Positions 1 through 6,882 are shown, numbered from the stretch's first letter. The stretch is DNA of 18,321 nt from Methanomassiliicoccaceae archaeon (GCA_009784745.1 WQXR01000011.1:1-18321), one strand, 5' to 3'. The notes: generated from the letters alone by a model not told the origin. A program made the numbers and translations.

Positions 1-744
1 ACGCGAGTAATGGTTACCGAAATCTGACGATACTGTTTTGAAACATCCGGCGCAGGTCATTACCATATCCTTTGCGCCGATCGCATCCGCTTTGTTGAGT
101 ACCTCATCAGCGGCCCTTGTTGTAAGCGTTGTTGCACCCGTTCTCAACGCAGGCGACGTACAGCATATCTCACTCGCACCGAGACAGTTCTGCTTCACAC
201 CCGCTCTGTCGAGCACCTGAACACCCGCCTTCGGTATGTCCCTCATCCTGAACGATCCGGTACATCCGGCGAACATGACAACGTCCGGAGTACTTTCCCT
301 TTTGACGTTGCTGGGCCACCATGCGTCCCTTTGTTCCTGATCCTCTCCGTACGGGTTACGGTCAACGCTTATGCGCTCGATAAGTTTCAGGTGCGCCGGT
401 AACGGCCCGATACCGTTGTCGACGAGCCATGCCCTTATCTTCTCCCAGAACGCGACCAGTTCGATACCGGCGTGACATACCTTTTCACAATTTCCGCATC
501 CGGTACATCTGTATATGGCGTCAACAAATCCGCCGCGCACTCTGACGTCCCTTCCGAAAAGACCGTCCATGGCGTTCCTCTTGTCAATTTGCGTCAGATA
601 GTATATCTTACCTCTTGCCGTCACGGATTCCCACGGTGTCTGTGAGTGCGCTTCGCACACCTCTATGCAATAACCGCACTGAAGGCATGACAACATTTCC
701 TTCTGTATACGCGGCATCTTCGTTATCAACGGTTTTTCACCCAT
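1..744 (-). CDS. hdrD: HdrD-like iron-sulfur (CCG-domain) protein, 5' part only
   Basis: The reading frame runs from ATG at 744 off the left edge (248 codons visible). Two ferredoxin-type [4Fe-4S] motifs are present: C20-C23-C26-C30 and C80-C83-C86-C90. They are followed by one complete CCG cysteine motif: C161, then C194-C195, then C231/C234, matching the C-X31-39-CC-X35-36-CxxC pattern. In HdrD this motif binds the noncubane cluster that reduces the CoM-S-S-CoB heterodisulfide. A second CCG copy would lie outside the window. The start is supported by a GAGGTCA ribosome-binding sequence about 5 nt upstream. The same architecture occurs in GlpC and LutA-like electron carriers, so HdrD is the best guess for a methanogen rather than proven. 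It is transcribed divergently from the cysteine desulfurase. Confidence 0.85.
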   Translation of the reverse strand, partial: MGEKPLITKMPRIQKEMLSCLQCGYCIEVCEAHSQTPWESVTARGKIYYLTQIDKRNAMDGLFGRDVRVRGGFVDAIYRCTGCGNCEKVCHAGIELVAFWEKIRAWLVDNGIGPLPAHLKLIERISVDRNPYGEDQEQRDAWWPSNVKRESTPDVVMFAGCTGSFRMRDIPKAGVQVLDRAGVKQNCLGASEICCTSPALRTGATTLTTRAADEVLNKADAIGAKDMVMTCAGCFKTVSSDFGNHYSR

Positions 745-860
745 TACAATGACCTCTTGATCAAACGTCCGCGGTCTCTTTGAGATACGAGCCGCTTCCT
801 ATTATTTTAACCTTAAAGCGAGCATCACTATATTTAGGTTTTCCACATCCGCACGTGCTT

Positions 861-869
861 TTGATATAG
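861..869 (+). promoter_or_regulatory. TATA-like box of the cysteine desulfurase gene
   Basis: TTGATATAG is centred about 28 nt before ATG 894, placing the predicted transcription start at or next to the start codon. A second AT-rich element (CTATATTTAGG, about 828-838) is an alternative that would give a leader of roughly 30 nt. Confidence 0.45.
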
Positions 870-893
870 TTGTTCGGGGATGTATGGCACATT

Positions 894-2030
894 ATGAAAA
901 AATCTGCATACTTCGATAACGGCGCAACGACCGCGGTCGCAAAAGAGGTATTAGATGAGATGCTTCCTTTCTTTTCTGAACATTACGGCAACCCGAGCAG
1001 CATTCATTCCATGGGCGATATCGCAGCTAAGGTGATGTCCGCATCAAGGAAAAAGGTTTCGAACGCACTGAAATGCAGACCGTCGGAGATAATATTCACA
1101 TCCGGCGGTACGGAATCTGATAATTTGGCGCTTATCGGTACTGTTCTCCGCTCGGGAAAGAAAAAAGTGATAACATCCGCGGTCGAACATTCAGCGATAT
1201 TGGAGGTGTGCGCATATCTGAAAAGGATCGGATATGATATCGTCATATTGCCTGTTGACAAAGAAGGAAAAGTGAGCACAGATTCGTTGGCAAAGGTCAT
1301 TGACAAAGATACTGCGTTGGTCTCGGTCATGACCGCTAACAACGTCATAGGAACGATACAGCCGATCGCGGAACTTTCTGATGTAACGCATAAGCACAAC
1401 GCACTGTTCCATACGGACGCCGTTCAGGCATTCACGAAAGTTGACATCGACGTTGCACGTGACGGCATCGATCTTTTGTCAATATCCGGACATAAGATAC
1501 ACGGCCCGAAAGGCGTTGGCGCATTATATGTGAGAAATGGCATAAAGATAGACCCGATGATACTGGGCGGCGGACAGGAGAACGGTCTGCGGTCATCGAC
1601 GGAGAACGTTCCCTGTATCGTGGGACTGGGAAAAGCAGCGGAACTTGCGATGTCGACCATGAACGATGACGTAAAAAGAATGCAAAGGATGCGTGACGAG
1701 ATCATTGACAGTACGCTCAGGATAAAAGGGACATATCTCAACGGTCCGGCAGACGGCAGATTATGCAACAACGCCCATTTCGGTTTTGACGGCGTGAAAG
1801 GAATGGATCTGATATTATCATTGAACAAAATGGGCATAATGGCATCGACCGCGTCAGCGTGCACAGCGGGAAGCGCAGATCCGTCACACGTCATGACGGC
1901 GATCGGACGAAGCGCAGAGGAAGCACTGTCGTCGCTTCGGATATCATTATCCAGATACAATACGCAAGAGGATGTCGATCTTCTTAGGGAATCTTTACCA
2001 AAGGCGCTGAGGACAGTTCGCGGACGATAA
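894..2030 (+). CDS. nifS: cysteine desulfurase (NifS/IscS family)
   Basis: This is a PLP enzyme that takes sulfur from L-cysteine as an enzyme persulfide for Fe-S clusters or tRNA thiolation. Numbered from ATG 894 (378 residues): the N-terminal YFDNGATT strand, GGTESDN (71-77), H99, D174 in HTDAVQ, the Schiff-base lysine K201 in SGHKIHGPKG, and the catalytic C323 in SACTAGSADPSHV are all in place. The short loop after C323 fits the NifS-like class I type. The frame stays open to a TTG at 870. I prefer ATG 894 because family members begin just before YFDN and because a TATA-like box (861-869) lies about 27 nt upstream. No IscU or SufBC scaffold gene is next to it, so the sulfur acceptor is unknown. 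Confidence 0.93.
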   Translation: MKKSAYFDNGATTAVAKEVLDEMLPFFSEHYGNPSSIHSMGDIAAKVMSASRKKVSNALKCRPSEIIFTSGGTESDNLALIGTVLRSGKKKVITSAVEHSAILEVCAYLKRIGYDIVILPVDKEGKVSTDSLAKVIDKDTALVSVMTANNVIGTIQPIAELSDVTHKHNALFHTDAVQAFTKVDIDVARDGIDLLSISGHKIHGPKGVGALYVRNGIKIDPMILGGGQENGLRSSTENVPCIVGLGKAAELAMSTMNDDVKRMQRMRDEIIDSTLRIKGTYLNGPADGRLCNNAHFGFDGVKGMDLILSLNKMGIMASTASACTAGSADPSHVMTAIGRSAEEALSSLRISLSRYNTQEDVDLLRESLPKALRTVRGR

Positions 2031-2035
2031 ATAAT

Positions 2036-2341
2036 TCAGAGGAAGAAAAACGCCGGAAGTATGCCCTTATAATGGGTACGCATCCTGTGAACGATGACCT
2101 TTCCTTTGTATTTGTCATCATCAGGAGGCATGACATCATAGACCAACCGGTGTTCCAAGCTTATGCGCCTGGAGAACGTTCCTTTCATACCTCCTCCCAA
2201 TTGTTTGTACCGAGGAGGATTCTGAAATGGGTCTTTCTCCAGTATTGTCAGTAATTCCCTTGCCTTCTGCCCGTATCCGCTTCTGTCAAGTTCCTCAAGG
2301 TCTTTTTGAGCTTTTGGAGTAAGAAAGACCTCATATGTCAC
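2036..2341 (-). CDS. yoeB: Txe/YoeB-family toxin (RelE/ParE fold)
   Basis: This 101-residue protein begins with GTG and overlaps the end of the antitoxin gene by 11 nt. The family signature SRRISLEHRLVYDV (57-70) and a terminal MRTHY (87-91) match the YoeB pattern (SRRITEEHRLVY ... YHY), including E63, H64, R65, H90 and the penultimate-type Tyr. YoeB toxins cleave mRNA at the ribosome; that role is inferred from the family. A charged insert (PPDDDKYKGK) and a hydrophobic tail (KGILPAFFFL) extend it beyond E. coli YoeB, which ends at HY. The antitoxin-first order with overlap is typical of such pairs. Confidence 0.88.
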   Translation of the reverse strand: MTYEVFLTPKAQKDLEELDRSGYGQKARELLTILEKDPFQNPPRYKQLGGGMKGTFSRRISLEHRLVYDVMPPDDDKYKGKVIVHRMRTHYKGILPAFFFL

Positions 2342-2573
2342 TGCTTTTCCACCTTATCAATTCGTTTTTCGGCATCCGACGCCCTTCCTTAATATCTTCC
2401 TCAAGCTCCGGAACGCCCATAAGGTAAACTGTTTCCATGATGCTTTCCCATTCATCTTCGGAAACCATGACAACCGTGCCTCTCTTCGTTGTTATTCTGA
2501 CGGGTTCGTCAAGGGCTCCCTCGATAACATTATACAGATCCGCTCTCGCTTTGGTGGCGTTAATCGTTGTCAT
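2331..2573 (-). CDS. yefM: YefM/Phd-family antitoxin
   Basis: An 80-residue protein with the YefM N-terminal DNA-binding pattern: INATKARADLYNVIEGA, then EPVRITTKRGTVVMVSEDEWESIMET. The C-terminal part (LMGVPELEEDIKEGRRMP) is the segment expected to wrap the toxin. It lies directly upstream of and overlaps the YoeB gene. A TATA box at 2597-2604 is 27 nt from its ATG, so the transcript is probably leaderless. A perfect palindrome (2600-2615) overlaps that box, which suggests autorepression. It is clearly related to the orphan antitoxin at 16103-16345. Confidence 0.88.
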   Translation of the reverse strand: MTTINATKARADLYNVIEGALDEPVRITTKRGTVVMVSEDEWESIMETVYLMGVPELEEDIKEGRRMPKNELIRWKSSDI

Positions 2574-2596
2574 TGATTCAAGGACAGCATCACGGG

Positions 2597-2615
2597 TATA
2601 AAAACGTACGTTTTT
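2597..2615 (-). promoter_or_regulatory. TA-operon TATA box with overlapping palindromic operator
   Basis: On the minus strand TTTTTATA (2597-2604) is centred 27 nt before the antitoxin ATG. It overlaps AAAAACGTACGTTTTT (2600-2615), a perfect 16-bp palindrome. Binding there would block TBP/TFB access, which fits autoregulation by the YefM-YoeB complex (inference). Read on the plus strand, TATAAAAA could also serve the divergent transporter gene. Confidence 0.55.
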
Positions 2616-2667
2616 TCGTACATAATCAACCAGTCCATAGGCGGACGCCTCAGTATACTAACTATAC

Positions 2668-3666
2668 ATGGGTTTATATCGAAGAAGCGAATTAGTGCGT
2701 TCCCGAGAGAATATCGTGAACGCAAAAGAATTCATTTCCAAAGTTCCCGTGCCGATATGCGGATTATCCTTAGGGCTGGCGTCGCTGGATCGGTTCTTAT
2801 GGTATGTCTATCCCGATATCTACAAATTCAATGTCTTTGCGTTATTTGCGTTCATTATCGCAATATTGTTCACGCTAAGGATAATAACTGATCACAAAGG
2901 CATATTGAAGGACATACAGACACCGGCGGTGTTCGGTGTCCTTCCTACGTATACGATGACGCTGATGCTCCTTTCCGCATATATCAAAGATCATATAGGC
3001 GGAATATCAGGAGATGTTGCCTTCGCGATCTGGATATCCGCCATAGCCGCAAGTTATGTGTTCATGATATTCTTCATCAAAAAAGCATTCTTCAACTTCG
3101 ACATGGCAAAAGTTACGCCAGGATGGATCGTTATTTTTGTCGGTTATGTTGTTGCGAGTGTAACGTCACCGTCATTCAATGCGGAGGATATCGGAAAAGT
3201 GTTGTTCTGGTCAGGAACGATATGTTATCTTTCACTCTTGCCGCTTCTGGTGTATCGTACCGTTGTCGTCAGAAAAATGCCTGAATCGCTTGTTCCGCAG
3301 ATCGCGATATTCGCGGCTCCGGTAAATCTTTGCGTTGCCGGTTGTTTAGCAGCGTACGGCATGATACCGGAGGGCATCGCAGGTATCGTCTTACAGATAC
3401 TGGCGGTAATGGGGATAATAAGTTTCGTCGCCGTTGTTGCATATCTGCCGATAATGCTCAACAGAAAATTCTATCCGAGTTTCGCCGCTCTTACTTTCCC
3501 GTTGGTCATAAGTGCCGTTGCATTCTACAGATTAGGGGAAGCATACGGATCGTCGCAATTATTTGACATCTTCCAGACGTTCGCTCTTGTGACAGCAACG
3601 TTAGTTGTTGTTTACGTTCTCGTAAGATACACGATCTTCTTTTACGCAGCGGCGAAGAAGGTATAG
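2668..3666 (+). CDS. TehA/SLAC1-family (TDT) membrane transporter
   Basis: A strongly hydrophobic protein of up to 332 residues with about ten predicted membrane segments. It opens with VPVPICGLSLGLASLDRFLWY, the pattern of the first helix of tellurite-resistance/dicarboxylate (TDT) transporters. Family members are anion channels or exporters (tellurite resistance, C4-dicarboxylates, sulfite, plant SLAC1); the substrate here is unknown. The start is uncertain. ATG 2668 is the longest frame, but a good TATA box (GTTTATATC, 2671-2679) lies just inside it. In-frame GTG codons at 2695 and 2716 would fit transcription from that box, and GTG 2716 matches the family's short N-terminus. It ends with TAG. 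The arsenic operon starts 89 bp downstream with its own promoter. Confidence 0.8.
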   Translation: MGLYRRSELVRSRENIVNAKEFISKVPVPICGLSLGLASLDRFLWYVYPDIYKFNVFALFAFIIAILFTLRIITDHKGILKDIQTPAVFGVLPTYTMTLMLLSAYIKDHIGGISGDVAFAIWISAIAASYVFMIFFIKKAFFNFDMAKVTPGWIVIFVGYVVASVTSPSFNAEDIGKVLFWSGTICYLSLLPLLVYRTVVVRKMPESLVPQIAIFAAPVNLCVAGCLAAYGMIPEGIAGIVLQILAVMGIISFVAVVAYLPIMLNRKFYPSFAALTFPLVISAVAFYRLGEAYGSSQLFDIFQTFALVTATLVVVYVLVRYTIFFYAAAKKV

Positions 3667-3713
3667 GGTCTGATGAACACCAACAGATCGAGTGCGGCGG
3701 CAGATGTGATGAT

Positions 3714-3742
3714 CTTTTATACATATAGATGATTATCTATAT
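3714..3742 (+). promoter_or_regulatory. ars promoter and ArsR operator
   Basis: The TATA element CTTTTATACATA (3714-3725) predicts a transcription start near 3745. ATATAGATGATTATCTATAT (3723-3742) is a 20-bp palindrome with one mismatched pair, sitting between the TATA box and the predicted start. An ArsR dimer bound there would block initiation until it binds arsenite (inference from the ArsR/SmtB family). Confidence 0.65.
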
Positions 3743-3755
3743 GAGATGACCGTAA

Positions 3756-4082
3756 TTGAACGACAAATATACTGATAACGCCAAACTCTTCGCGGCGCTT
3801 GCGGATGTCAACAGACTGATGATAGTTGATATGCTTTCCTGCAAGGAAATGTGCGCCTGCAGGATACTGGAGAGATTCAATATCACACAGCCCACACTCT
3901 CGCATCATATGAGGATACTTTGCGGATGCGGTCTGGTCAATTCCCGCAGGGAAGGAAAATGGATGTACTATTCGCTGGATGAAAGGACAGTACAGGGGCT
4001 CAAAGAATTCTTGGTGTATGCAACATCTCGCAAAGAGGATTGCATCTGTGCCGAACCGCTGTGCAATTGTACGGAAAGATAA
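3756..4082 (+). CDS. arsR: ArsR/SmtB-family metalloregulator, cysteine-rich
   Basis: A 108-residue winged-helix repressor starting at TTG 3756; an in-frame stop at 3753 excludes any earlier start. The sensor helix has EMCACRILERF with C33 and C35, matching the ELCVCD arsenite-site motif, plus C29 just before it. The recognition helix is TQPTLSHHMRIL and the wing RREGKWMYYSL. Unusually it also has C56/C58 and a tail with two CxC pairs (C96/C98, C103/C105), nine cysteines in all. Family members leave DNA on binding As(III). It is first in an operon with arsM (15-nt gap) and lies behind a palindromic operator. Confidence 0.92.
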   Translation: MNDKYTDNAKLFAALADVNRLMIVDMLSCKEMCACRILERFNITQPTLSHHMRILCGCGLVNSRREGKWMYYSLDERTVQGLKEFLVYATSRKEDCICAEPLCNCTER

Positions 4083-4097
4083 TGGTGAGGGAAGAAT

Positions 4098-5129
4098 ATG
4101 GACAAGATCACAGAGAATGTAAAAGAATACTACGGCAAGAAGTTGCAGAGCAAGAAGGATCTGAGAACAAGCGCGTGCTGTTGCAGTGAAAGGCCGCCGG
4201 AAGAGATAAAGGACATCCTGCCGCTGATAGCGGACGAGATACAGGACAGATCCTATGGCTGCGGATCGCCGCTGCCCCCTCTGCTGGACGGGATGGCCGT
4301 TCTGGATCTTGGCTGCGGTACCGGAAGGGACGTTTACATAGCATCCAAACTCGTCGGCGAAAAAGGATGTGTGATAGGTGTTGACATGACAACGGAGCAG
4401 ATCGGAACGGCCGTAAGATATCAAGAAGAACAACGCAAACGTTTTCATTTCAAAAGATCGAATGTGAAGTTCATTCAGGGGTACATCGAAGACCTGGGAT
4501 CATTGGGGATAGAGGATCAAAGTATCGATGTTGTGATATCGAACTGCGTGATCAATCTTTCACCATCGAAAGAACGTGTGTTCAGAGAAATATACCGAGT
4601 TCTCAGGCCCGGAGGGGAGTTATTCTTTTCCGACGTATTCGCCGATCGTCGTATAAGCGCATCGCTGGCATCGGACCCCGTATTACGCGGCGAATGTCTC
4701 GGCGGTGCTATGTATACGGAAGATTTTCGCCGTCTGATGGCAGAATGCGGTTGGCCGGATATCCGTTACACGAACATCCGCGCCATGGAAATAAGCGACG
4801 AAGAGATCAGAAAGAAAACAGACGTCATATCATTTTCGTCCAGAACCGTCAGGGCGTTCAAACTGGACGATCTGGAGGACATATGTGAGGATTACGGTCA
4901 GGTCGCCCGTTACGACGGAAGTATAGCGGGGCACCCGCATTACTTCGATCTTGATGATCATCATCGTTTCTTCACAGGCAAACCGATGCTCGTTTGCGGA
5001 AACACTGCGTCAATGCTCTCGGATACGCGTTATGGCAAAGCATTCGAGGTCGCCGGCGACCGTTCGGTGCACTACGGCAAGTTCGGCGGATGCTCAACGG
5101 CCGAGAGAAACAAAGGTCAGTGTTGCTGA
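4098..5129 (+). CDS. arsM: arsenite S-adenosylmethionine methyltransferase
   Basis: A 343-residue class I SAM-dependent enzyme that methylates As(III). The SAM site is VLDLGCGTGRD (68-78), followed by GVDMT and an acidic IQGYIEDL region. The four conserved ArsM cysteines are visible: C27/C28 in an N-terminal CCC, C55 in YGCGSPLP, C150 in SNCVINLSPSK and C200 in GECLGGA. The spacing is close to that of characterised ArsM (about 28 and 50 residues between the first and last pairs). The C-terminal region ends with further cysteines (GGC ... QCC). ATG 4098 follows a GGTGAGG ribosome-binding sequence. Its stop overlaps the start of the DUF1638 gene, so translation is probably coupled. Confidence 0.95.
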   Translation: MDKITENVKEYYGKKLQSKKDLRTSACCCSERPPEEIKDILPLIADEIQDRSYGCGSPLPPLLDGMAVLDLGCGTGRDVYIASKLVGEKGCVIGVDMTTEQIGTAVRYQEEQRKRFHFKRSNVKFIQGYIEDLGSLGIEDQSIDVVISNCVINLSPSKERVFREIYRVLRPGGELFFSDVFADRRISASLASDPVLRGECLGGAMYTEDFRRLMAECGWPDIRYTNIRAMEISDEEIRKKTDVISFSSRTVRAFKLDDLEDICEDYGQVARYDGSIAGHPHYFDLDDHHRFFTGKPMLVCGNTASMLSDTRYGKAFEVAGDRSVHYGKFGGCSTAERNKGQCC

Positions 5130-5740
5130 TGAGGATCGGTATCGTCGCCTGCAACGTGCTCAAAGGAGAGATAGAATTTCTCACCAAGGGCGATCCCGAT
5201 TTCGTTCATCGTGAATATCTTGAATTTGCGTTGCATGAGGATTCGGAGAACATGAAACGGATAATAACAGAAAAGGTCAACGAACTTCACGGGAAAGTGG
5301 ATGCCGTCCTGTTAGGATATGCGGTATGTCAGTCCCTCAAAGATATTCCGTCAGAACTTAAGGTGCCCACCGTCATGCTTCCGGGCGCGGACTGTATCGA
5401 TGCCCTCTTGGGAACAGAGGAATACAACAAGGAAAAGAAAAAATGCATCGGAACGTGGTTCTCCACGCCCGGGTGGGCCGCGGAAGGAGTGGACGGATTG
5501 ATAAAGGCGTTCCATCTTGATTCCGCAGAAGGTTACGAACCGCAATTCTTTCTGGATATGATGTTCGAATCCTACGAGAAATGTCTTCACATCGACACGG
5601 GGATCGGTAACGACGAAGAATATACCAAGATGTCCAAAGACCTCGCGGATCGGTTGAAATTAAGACTTGAATGCAGATCGTGCGACGGACTGAAGGTCAT
5701 AAAGGACGCGATAGCGGATGTTAAAAAGATCTGCTGTTGA
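5129..5740 (+). CDS. DUF1638 family protein in the arsenic operon
   Basis: A 203-residue protein resembling DUF1638, a family found in methanogens: IGIVACNVLKGEIEFL at the start, VDAVLLGYAVCQ (57-67), LPGADCIDALLGT (84-95) and IGTWFSTPGW (107-116). Cysteines recur at 8, 67, 89, 106, 152, 182, 185, 202 and 203, and it ends ICC. The true start is ATG 5129, whose A is the last base of the arsM stop; the frame continues upstream only as an artefact inside arsM. The function is unknown. Linkage to arsR-arsM and the many cysteines suggest metalloid or corrinoid/thiol chemistry (inference). Confidence 0.82.
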   Translation: MRIGIVACNVLKGEIEFLTKGDPDFVHREYLEFALHEDSENMKRIITEKVNELHGKVDAVLLGYAVCQSLKDIPSELKVPTVMLPGADCIDALLGTEEYNKEKKKCIGTWFSTPGWAAEGVDGLIKAFHLDSAEGYEPQFFLDMMFESYEKCLHIDTGIGNDEEYTKMSKDLADRLKLRLECRSCDGLKVIKDAIADVKKICC

Positions 5741-5751
5741 TGTAAAGTTAG

Positions 5752-5825
5752 TGGGCCTGATCGGATTTGAACCGACGACCATCCGGTTATGAGCCGGACG
5801 CTCCACCAGACTAAGCTACAGGCCC
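5752..5825 (-). tRNA. tRNA-Met (CAU)
   Basis: The acceptor GGGCCTG pairs with CAGGCCC with discriminator A. The anticodon stem is TCCGG/CCGGA around loop CTCATAA, with CAU at 5789-5791. The T arm contains GGTTCAAATCC. CCA is not encoded. G1-C72 argues for elongator Met rather than initiator; a lysidine/agmatidine-type tRNA-Ile2 with the same CAU anticodon cannot be excluded by eye. It sits 10 nt from tRNA-Asn and is probably co-transcribed with it. Confidence 0.93.
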
Positions 5826-5835
5826 GGATATGGTA

Positions 5836-5911
5836 TGGCGCCGTTGCACGGGTTCGAACCGGGGACCTTGTGATTAACAGTCACACGCTCTACCTGCTGA
5901 GCTACAACGGC
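5836..5911 (-). tRNA. tRNA-Asn (GUU), CCA encoded
   Basis: The acceptor GCCGTTG pairs with CAACGGC, discriminator G, followed by an encoded CCA (5836-5838). The anticodon stem TGTGA/TCACA carries loop CTGTTAA, with GUU at 5876-5878. The T arm has GGTTCGAACC. The neighbouring tRNA-Met lacks an encoded CCA, so the two genes differ in 3' end processing. Confidence 0.96.
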
Positions 5912-5930
5912 TTAATTTGGCGAACGGGCG

Positions 5931-5943
5931 GCATATATTAAAG
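5931..5943 (-). promoter_or_regulatory. TATA box of the tRNA-Asn/tRNA-Met unit
   Basis: Minus-strand CTTTAATATATGC is centred about 26 nt before the tRNA-Asn 5' end, the expected distance for an archaeal TBP site. It lies against the stop codon of the neighbouring winged-helix gene. Confidence 0.6.
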
Positions 5944-5945
5944 CA

Positions 5946-6260
5946 TTACGTTTCCGAGAAAATCGATCTGAGCAGTTCTATTCTTTTCCCGAGATCATTC
6001 ATCGAACGTTCGACGTCAGCCATGAAACCATCATATCTGTCGGTGACCCTAGCACCTTCCGACGAAGGAGATATCAATCCCTCGTTCTCAAGCCGTCTCA
6101 AAGAATACCTTACTTTGTGTCTCGGTATCCCGAGGATCTCCGATAATCTGATTATACCGATAGGCTGATTCTCCTTGGTCGCTTTGAGCATCAGAACATG
6201 TCTTTCGATCAGTTCTAATTCAGAGACCATCTTTTCCATGATGTTGTCTTTCTTTATCAT
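5946..6260 (-). CDS. small winged-helix DNA-binding protein
   Basis: A 104-residue protein with a helix-turn-helix (IIRLSEILGIPRHKVRYSLRRLENEGLI, about 36-63), a short wing (SPSSEGARVTDR) and a C-terminal helix (MADVERSMNDLGKRIELLRSIF) likely to dimerise. It fits archaeal winged-helix regulators, but I cannot name a specific family or target. Met1 (6260) is used; Met8 (6239) is an alternative. A weak TATA-like AAATATCC lies about 27 nt upstream of 6260. The gene is on the same strand as, and upstream of, the two tRNAs, which have their own promoter. Confidence 0.75.
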   Translation of the reverse strand: MIKKDNIMEKMVSELELIERHVLMLKATKENQPIGIIRLSEILGIPRHKVRYSLRRLENEGLISPSSEGARVTDRYDGFMADVERSMNDLGKRIELLRSIFSET

Positions 6261-6339
6261 GACCGTGACGTAATCAGCGTGATGGATATTTCAACTATCC
6301 TATGCGTTCCGAAAATGAAAGGATGTACGCAGTAAAGGA

Positions 6340-6753
6340 TCAGCGTCCGTACCAGTTCTGTTTTCCCCAGCGTCTGTAGTTGGTGCTCCACGCCTGAATG
6401 AGTGAACCGCAGCAATCAAGCGCCGCCTGTTCATCCTTGAAAGTTCTGTAACATTTGAGGCACTGGAATCTCATGTTCGGTCCGCTGCCCATGACCGGTG
6501 CGTTAGGATCTCTCGGAACGGAGGGTGCCTTTGTCTGTTTGGCCTTAGGTTCCTTCACTTTCTTTTCCTTAGGTTCCTTGACCTTTTTCTCTTTGGGTTC
6601 CTTCACAGGTTTTTCCTTAGGTTCCTTCACTTTCTTCTCTTTAGGCTCTTTTACCGGCTTGACCTTCGGCTCTTTGACCTTCTTTTCCTTAGGTTCCTTG
6701 ACCTTCTTTTCCTTTACCGGTTTTACCTTAGGGTCGTCTGCCTCTGCCATCAT
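6340..6753 (-). CDS. lysine-rich octapeptide-repeat protein with C-terminal Cys4 knuckle
   Basis: A 137-residue protein not recognised as a named family. Residues 11-70 are a low-complexity stretch in which VKEPKEKK-like units recur with an exact 8-residue period (the K of KEPK falls at 19, 27, 35, 43, 51, 59 and 67). It is highly basic and probably extended. A Pro/Ala linker follows, then a compact C-terminus with C98xxC101 and C114C115 (FQCLKCYRTFKDEQAALDCC), resembling a small zinc finger, and an aromatic/basic tail (YRRWGKQNWYGR). Nucleic-acid binding is plausible but unproven. Two adjacent ATGs (6753, 6750) are possible; a TATA-like sequence (6765-6778) lies about 20-24 nt upstream. The opposite-strand frame over the repeat is only its mirror. 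Confidence 0.8.
   Translation of the reverse strand: MMAEADDPKVKPVKEKKVKEPKEKKVKEPKVKPVKEPKEKKVKEPKEKPVKEPKEKKVKEPKEKKVKEPKAKQTKAPSVPRDPNAPVMGSGPNMRFQCLKCYRTFKDEQAALDCCGSLIQAWSTNYRRWGKQNWYGR
6544..6723 (-). repeat. 24-bp tandem repeat encoding VKEPKEKK units
   Basis: About seven imperfect 24-bp units inside the coding sequence, each encoding an octapeptide around KEPK. Codon-level variation between units (for example AAAGAA vs AAGGAA, and KEKK vs VKPV or KEKP) shows the array is not a recent perfect amplification. Confidence 0.85.
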
Positions 6754-6867
6754 GTCCTGTAATGCGATATATTAATTAACGTTTATCCTCGGAACGTCTG
6801 TGCAGACAGCATTCTTCGGATGAACGGGGAGTTGTTTCCATAAGAGACGAAGTATCAATGTACGTGC

Positions 6868-6882
6868 TTTTTATATTTATAA
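6868..6882 (+). promoter_or_regulatory. TATA box of the regulator-trm56-HD operon
   Basis: A strong AT-rich TBP site (TTTATATTTATAA) centred about 26 nt upstream of ATG 6900. This predicts a leaderless transcript. Confidence 0.65.

Noticed and set aside
1424..1960. 178-codon minus-strand frame opposite the cysteine desulfurase
   Set aside because: Antisense shadow of a gene whose catalytic residues are all intact.
3717..4448. 243-codon minus-strand frame opposite arsR and arsM
   Set aside because: Antisense to two well-supported genes and it runs through their promoter.
4994..5128. 45-codon upstream extension of the DUF1638 frame
   Set aside because: It lies entirely within arsM in another frame; ATG 5129 fits the family N-terminus and the stop-start overlap.
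6505..6525. RDPNAP in the linker of the repeat protein, similar to the start of HMG boxes
   Set aside because: None of the HMG-box helices follow; the match is a short coincidence.
6544..6723. Regular short repeats that might be a CRISPR array
   Set aside because: There are no spacers; the 24-bp period is in frame and encodes an octapeptide repeat.
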